From CAYYTU01 sp964474655 (GTDB lineage Bacteria; Chloroflexota; Anaerolineae; B4-G1): DNA of 18,854 nucleotides. Below the pieces are notes generated by a model, which saw only the letters and a program-made list of their open reading frames with translations, was not told where the DNA came from and ran no database searches. Shown piece by piece: positions 15,541-18,854 of this stretch. Location: positions 1 through 18,854 of the forward strand of contig CAYYTU010000057.1 of NCBI GenBank assembly GCA_964474655.1, written 5' to 3'. Position 1 is the first letter of the stretch, and the number at the start of each line of letters is the position of its first letter. A program made the position numbers and the translations under genes.

Positions 15541-16752
15541 ATGACAGAGAGAAAAGAGAACCATCAACCGAACCTGACGACCCTGTCCGTGTGGGCGGGG
15601 GAGGATAACGAAGGAACCTGGAAAGGCTCCACGCAGGTGCCTGTGGTCCACAGCGTCTCCTACGGCTACCAGGACGTTGATCACTGGTACGATGTGGCGG
15701 TGGGAAAAGCGCCCGGTCATATCTACAGCCGGAACACCAATCCCACGGTGGCCGTCTTCGAGGAAAAACTCCGGCAGTTGGAGAGCGGGGAGGCCGCCAC
15801 CAGTTTTTCGACCGGCATGGCCGCCATCAGCAACACGCTCTACACCTTGCTCAAACCAGGTGATAGGGTAGTCTCAGTCAAGGACACCTACGGGGGCACG
15901 AACGAGATCTTTAGCCAGTTTCTGCCCCGCCTTGATGTGGACGTCGCACTATGCGAGACCACGGACCACGAACAGATTGAGGCGGAGGTGGAAAAGGGCT
16001 GCCAGGTGCTTTATCTGGAAACCCCGACCAATCCCACCCTGAAGGTCGTCGATCTGCGTCGGTTGACCGCCGCCGGGCACGAGGCAGGCGCCACGGTGAT
16101 CGTGGATAATACCTTCGCCACCCCGATCAATACCAACCCCCTGGCTATGGGATGTGACCTGGTCATCCACAGCGCCACCAAATTCTTGGGCGGGCACGCC
16201 GACGCCCTGGGTGGCGTAGTGTGCGGCGATGAGGCTTTGGTCGAGGAGGTTTTCCGCTATCGGGAGATCAACGGGGCCAGCCTGCACCCGATGGGGGCCT
16301 ATTTCCTCATCCGGGGGATGAAGACGTTGGCCCTGCGGGTAGAGCGACAGAATCACAATGCCCTGACCATCGCCCGTTTCCTCAAGGCCCATCCCCTGGT
16401 GGCGGACGTCTATTATCCGGGGCTTGAAACTCATCCCAACCACGAGATCGCCAAGCGACAGATGCGCGGTTACGGCGGCGTGTTGAGCTTTTTCCTGAAG
16501 GGTGGTTTCGAGGCCGTTCGCGCCTTCCTGCCCCATCTGAAATACGCTCACATCGCGGCCAACTTAGGCCCGGTCGAGACCGTGGCCGGCCCACCGCGCA
16601 CTACCAGTCACGTGGAGGTCACCCCGGAGCAGCGGGCCGCGATGGGCATCCCGGAATCACTGATCCGCTACTCCGTGGGTATTGAGGACGTGGATGATCT
16701 GATTGCCGACCTCTCACAGGCTTTGGAGAAGACAGCCGCGACCAAGACCTGA
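15541..16752 (+). CDS. Cys/Met-metabolism PLP-dependent enzyme (cystathionine gamma-synthase/lyase-like)
   Basis: 403 residues, standard length for this fold-type I family. The PLP lysine is K214 in HSATKFLGGHADALGG. Other family residues visible are YSRNTNPT (~63-70), SFSTGMAAISN, TYGGTNEIF (~116-124) and the PLP-ring aspartate in VDNTFATPINTNPL. The ending SVGIEDVDDLIADLSQAL is the usual C-terminus. Members include cystathionine gamma-synthase, cystathionine beta- and gamma-lyase, methionine gamma-lyase and O-acylhomoserine sulfhydrylase, and motifs alone do not separate them. The position where methionine gamma-lyases usually have a Cys reads GGT, which argues mildly against that activity. 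The gene lies 33 bp after the amidohydrolase with TGGAG before its ATG, probably in the same operon. Next to an amidohydrolase, a C-S lyase role on a deacylated amino acid is attractive. Confidence 0.92.
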   Translation: MTERKENHQPNLTTLSVWAGEDNEGTWKGSTQVPVVHSVSYGYQDVDHWYDVAVGKAPGHIYSRNTNPTVAVFEEKLRQLESGEAATSFSTGMAAISNTLYTLLKPGDRVVSVKDTYGGTNEIFSQFLPRLDVDVALCETTDHEQIEAEVEKGCQVLYLETPTNPTLKVVDLRRLTAAGHEAGATVIVDNTFATPINTNPLAMGCDLVIHSATKFLGGHADALGGVVCGDEALVEEVFRYREINGASLHPMGAYFLIRGMKTLALRVERQNHNALTIARFLKAHPLVADVYYPGLETHPNHEIAKRQMRGYGGVLSFFLKGGFEAVRAFLPHLKYAHIAANLGPVETVAGPPRTTSHVEVTPEQRAAMGIPESLIRYSVGIEDVDDLIADLSQALEKTAATKT

Positions 16753-16850
16753 GCAGGTCCAAGTTCTGTGAGGGAATAACGCTTCCATTTGATGGACAGG
16801 CGTATCTCTCAATAAACGGGACTTGGATTCAAACCGTAAGTACAAGCAAA

Positions 16851-18329
16851 ATGACGATTGGACAGACTAATCATCAAGCCGCAAGGAGTAGGGACATCGC
16901 TACCTGGGATGAACAGATCGACATCGTCGTGGTGGGAAGCGGGGCGGCTGGCCTCTCTGCAGCTATAGAGGCCAGCCAAGCTGGCGCATCGGTCATCGTA
17001 TTCGAGAAGATGAGAGAGCCAGGCGGGAACACCCGCATTAGCGACGGGAGCCTGGCAGCTCCAGGCAACGATCTACAAAGAAGCAGAGGGATAGAGGACT
17101 CTCCCGAGCGCTTCTACGAGGATATGCTGCGAGCCGGGCAGCATCTTAACCATCCGCATCTCGCCAGGGTCGTGGCCGAAAGGGCCAGCGAGGCCATCGA
17201 TTGGACCCGGAACGTCCTGGGGGTCAAGTACCTCAACCGGCTGGATCGCTTCGGCGGGCACTCCGTGGCCCGTTGCCTCACCACCCAAAACCACATTGGC
17301 GCCGATATTACGAATGCCCAGCGGGTCCACTTGAGGAAACTAGGGGTAGACATACGCACTTGCTGCCTTATGACTCGTCTATACACAGACGACTCCGGAG
17401 GCGTAACAGGCGTCCAGATCGAGTACGGCTGTGATACTGGCGAGGAAGGAGAGGACAGAACCATCAAGAATGTCCACGTCAACCGCGCTGTCATCCTGGC
17501 TACAGGAGGGTTCGGCCAGGATAGTCGCTTCTGCGCGCTCCAGAACCCCGCGCTGGATGAATCCGTCGGGTCGACTAATCACCGCGGGGCCACGGCCGAG
17601 GGGTTAATCGCTGCTTTTAGGATAGGTGCGCTGCCAATCCATCTCTCCTGGATACAGACGGTGCCAGAGGGCTGCCCCGATGAAGCCGGATACGGGCACG
17701 GAGCCCGCTTCGCTTCTTACGCCGTGTACCCAGACGGCATTCTGGTCGACCCCGCAACGGGCCATCGGATCGTCAGTGAATGGGCATCCCGCAAGCAACG
17801 CTCTGACGCTATCTTCGAGACCGGACGCATTTGCGTTGGGCTCGTCGATGCCCGGGGAGCCGAAAAGGCAGCAGATAGCCTCCAACGTGGCCTGAAGCGG
17901 GGCCAGGTAAAAGCATTCGAGGCTTTGGACACGCTGGCAACGGCCTATGGCATGCCGTGCGCTCAATTGGCGGCAACGGTTGGCCGCTACAATCAGATGG
18001 TCCAGACTGAGAAGCGGGACGAATTCGACAAGCCGCTTGACCAGAGTGAGGCCCAACCGCTCAACGAGCCTCCTTTCTATGCCATCAGGCTATGGCCCAA
18101 GGTGCATTACACGCTTGGCGGTGTAGGTATCGACGCCCAAGCCCAGGTCATTGGCCTGGATGGATGTCCTATTCCGCGACTTTTTGCTGCCGGTGAGGTC
18201 TGTGGCGGTATCCACGGAGCCAGTCGCCTGGGGAGTTCTGCCCTCACCGAGTGCATCGTATTTGGCCGTATCGCCGGGAGATGTGCCGCTGCTCCGGGAC
18301 TTTCCCCTGAGCGCTTGCGTGCAATCTAG
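16851..18329 (+). CDS. FAD-dependent reductase, fumarate reductase/enoate-reductase-like flavoprotein
   Basis: 492 residues, FAD_binding_2 family. The FAD site is IVVVGSGAAGLSAA (G29-G34), with E52 and GGNTRISDG following. The capping domain lies around 240-350. Residues matching the fumarate reductase catalytic set are R314 in IVSEWASRKQRSDAI, H419 in KVHYTLGGVGI and R459 in GIHGASRLGSSAL, the first being the usual proton donor. The family's QxHP-like substrate segment is replaced by SWIQTVPEG, so the acid reduced is probably not fumarate; relatives reduce urocanate, acrylates or steroids. No Tat signal, heme or FMN domain is present, so the electron donor is separate. The start lacks a Shine-Dalgarno sequence. 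A 98-bp gap separates it from the PLP gene. AGA, AGG and ATA codons seem commoner than in neighbouring genes, which might reflect a different origin. Confidence 0.88.
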   Translation: MTIGQTNHQAARSRDIATWDEQIDIVVVGSGAAGLSAAIEASQAGASVIVFEKMREPGGNTRISDGSLAAPGNDLQRSRGIEDSPERFYEDMLRAGQHLNHPHLARVVAERASEAIDWTRNVLGVKYLNRLDRFGGHSVARCLTTQNHIGADITNAQRVHLRKLGVDIRTCCLMTRLYTDDSGGVTGVQIEYGCDTGEEGEDRTIKNVHVNRAVILATGGFGQDSRFCALQNPALDESVGSTNHRGATAEGLIAAFRIGALPIHLSWIQTVPEGCPDEAGYGHGARFASYAVYPDGILVDPATGHRIVSEWASRKQRSDAIFETGRICVGLVDARGAEKAADSLQRGLKRGQVKAFEALDTLATAYGMPCAQLAATVGRYNQMVQTEKRDEFDKPLDQSEAQPLNEPPFYAIRLWPKVHYTLGGVGIDAQAQVIGLDGCPIPRLFAAGEVCGGIHGASRLGSSALTECIVFGRIAGRCAAAPGLSPERLRAI

Positions 18330-18479
18330 CAGTGATTGGAGCAGAAAATCAAGCGTCGGTTGATCACACCTCCCCCCCCCAGGGCGTTAGTGTCTTGTCA
18401 AGTGGTGTAAAATGTCAAAGGGCTTTCCCGAAAAGTGAGTCCAGTCTACTTTGATTAATCCAGACATAAGGTTCAAACC
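18330..18479. other. Non-coding gap after the flavoprotein gene
   Basis: AT-richer than the genes to the left. It holds a run of nine C (18372-18380) and a stretch around 18397-18420 (TGTCAAGTGGTGTAAA) reminiscent of insertion-sequence ends. There is no clear terminator for the flavoprotein gene and no ORF of note. Confidence 0.3.
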
Positions 18480-18495
18480 TTCGCCTTTAGGCGAA
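18480..18495. repeat. Short hairpin at one edge of the right-end element
   Basis: TTCGCC (18480-18485) and GGCGAA (18490-18495) form a 6-bp stem with loop TTTA. Such small hairpins with a TTTA/TTC loop are common at the ends of IS200/IS605-type elements. It may bound the element that ends in the hairpin cluster at 18728-18791. Confidence 0.4.
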
Positions 18496-18727
18496 TAGTT
18501 TTAGCAGTCTTTGTGTGCTGGATCTCTTGCAGTTGTTCCCATGACAGTTGACGCTGTGTATGAAAGCGAAGTTATCGCAGCGATTCAGAAAGACCTGCGG
18601 TTTTCCGTGACAGTATTTCTGTAATGCATCAAGCAAAGCATCGAAGTGATTGAGTGCATCTTGAATGGAGTTACTGGAGAACGATTTCACGGTGACCGTT
18701 ACACGCAAGTATCTTCAGCTAGGCTCT

Positions 18728-18791
18728 CTGGCTTCAGCCGGAACTGGCGACTTTCAGTCGCACAGGAAACCTACCGGCTTCCAGCCGGTAG
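18728..18791. repeat. Three tandem small hairpins, IS200/IS605- or REP-like
   Basis: CTGGCT/AGCCGG (18728-18733/18736-18741, one G-U), GCGACT/AGTCGC (18747-18752/18756-18761) and CTACCGGCT/AGCCGGTAG (18771-18779/18783-18791) follow each other with short loops TC, TTC and TCC. On the minus strand all show the form G-CTGAAG/CTGGAAG-C. Tandem small hairpins of this type are typical of IS200/IS605 ends and of REP units mobilised by Y1 transposases. No transposase is visible. The minus-strand ORF inside the presumed element (18487-18708, 73 codons) resembles no TnpA or TnpB I know. Confidence 0.5.
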
Positions 18792-18854
18792 TGGTTTAGT
18801 CCTATTTCACCACATGCTCCAATCTCGTCGCCGGCACTCTCTGACAAGGCTCGA

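Noticed and set aside
16758..16827. Inverted repeat TCCAAGT/ACTTGGA between the PLP and flavoprotein genes
   Set aside because: Only 7 bp with a 56-nt loop; easily expected by chance.
18395..18435. IS256-like end (TGTCAAGTGGTGTAAA)
   Set aside because: Resemblance from memory only; there is no matching opposite end and no transposase in the window.
1..18854. CRISPR array, tRNA, rRNA or plasmid-type origin
   Set aside because: No regularly spaced identical repeats, no cloverleaf or rRNA core sequences, and no iteron or DnaA-box cluster were seen on either strand.

Overview
The window looks like a chromosomal segment of a bacterium with GC-rich genes, most plausibly Chloroflexota. This is an inference, mainly from the long Pro/Glu/Thr-rich linker behind the lipoprotein cysteine of the binding protein, and from the mix of MttB-like, peptide-ABC and CocE-type genes. 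No rRNA or tRNA gene is visible. All convincing protein genes lie on the + strand; the left and right ends are visibly more AT-rich and hold no convincing gene.

Layout. 1-1015: mostly non-coding, with a well-formed sigma70-like promoter (278-306), a structured ~125-nt RNA ending in an intrinsic-terminator-like hairpin (about 313-439), and one doubtful small ORF (438-779). 1016-4013: a NarL/DegU-type two-component pair whose genes overlap by 32 bp (Cache/HAMP/GAF sensor kinase, then LuxR-type response regulator). 4014-4348: a regulatory gap with a 22-bp-spaced direct repeat and a promoter candidate. 4349-5806: an MttB-superfamily (trimethylamine/betaine methyltransferase-like) gene without an in-frame amber codon. 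5807-6199: a gap packed with long perfect inverted repeats, probably a structured leader. 6200-11828: a complete peptide/nickel-type ABC importer (lipoprotein binding protein, two permeases, one fused two-NBD ATPase). 11829-12284: a terminator, paired palindromes and a 131-bp inverted-repeat element bounded by a duplicated ribosome-binding-site-like sequence. 12285-16752: a CocE/NonD (S15-like) serine hydrolase, an M20D amidohydrolase and a Cys/Met-metabolism PLP enzyme. 16851-18329: a fumarate-reductase-like flavoprotein. 18330-18854: non-coding, with tandem hairpins resembling an IS200/IS605-type or REP-like remnant.

How it may work together. The importer would bring in an oligopeptide-like or amide-linked compound. 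The S15-like hydrolase and the M20D enzyme would cut ester or amide bonds. The PLP enzyme would act on a sulfur- or gamma-substituted amino acid. The MttB-like protein would demethylate a quaternary amine, and the flavoprotein would reduce an unsaturated acid. This suggests a catabolic island for an acylated, sulfur-containing or N-methylated amino-acid derivative, possibly sensed by the two-component system. The individual family assignments are strong; the joint pathway is a hypothesis. No corrinoid protein or corrinoid methyltransferase partner is in the window.
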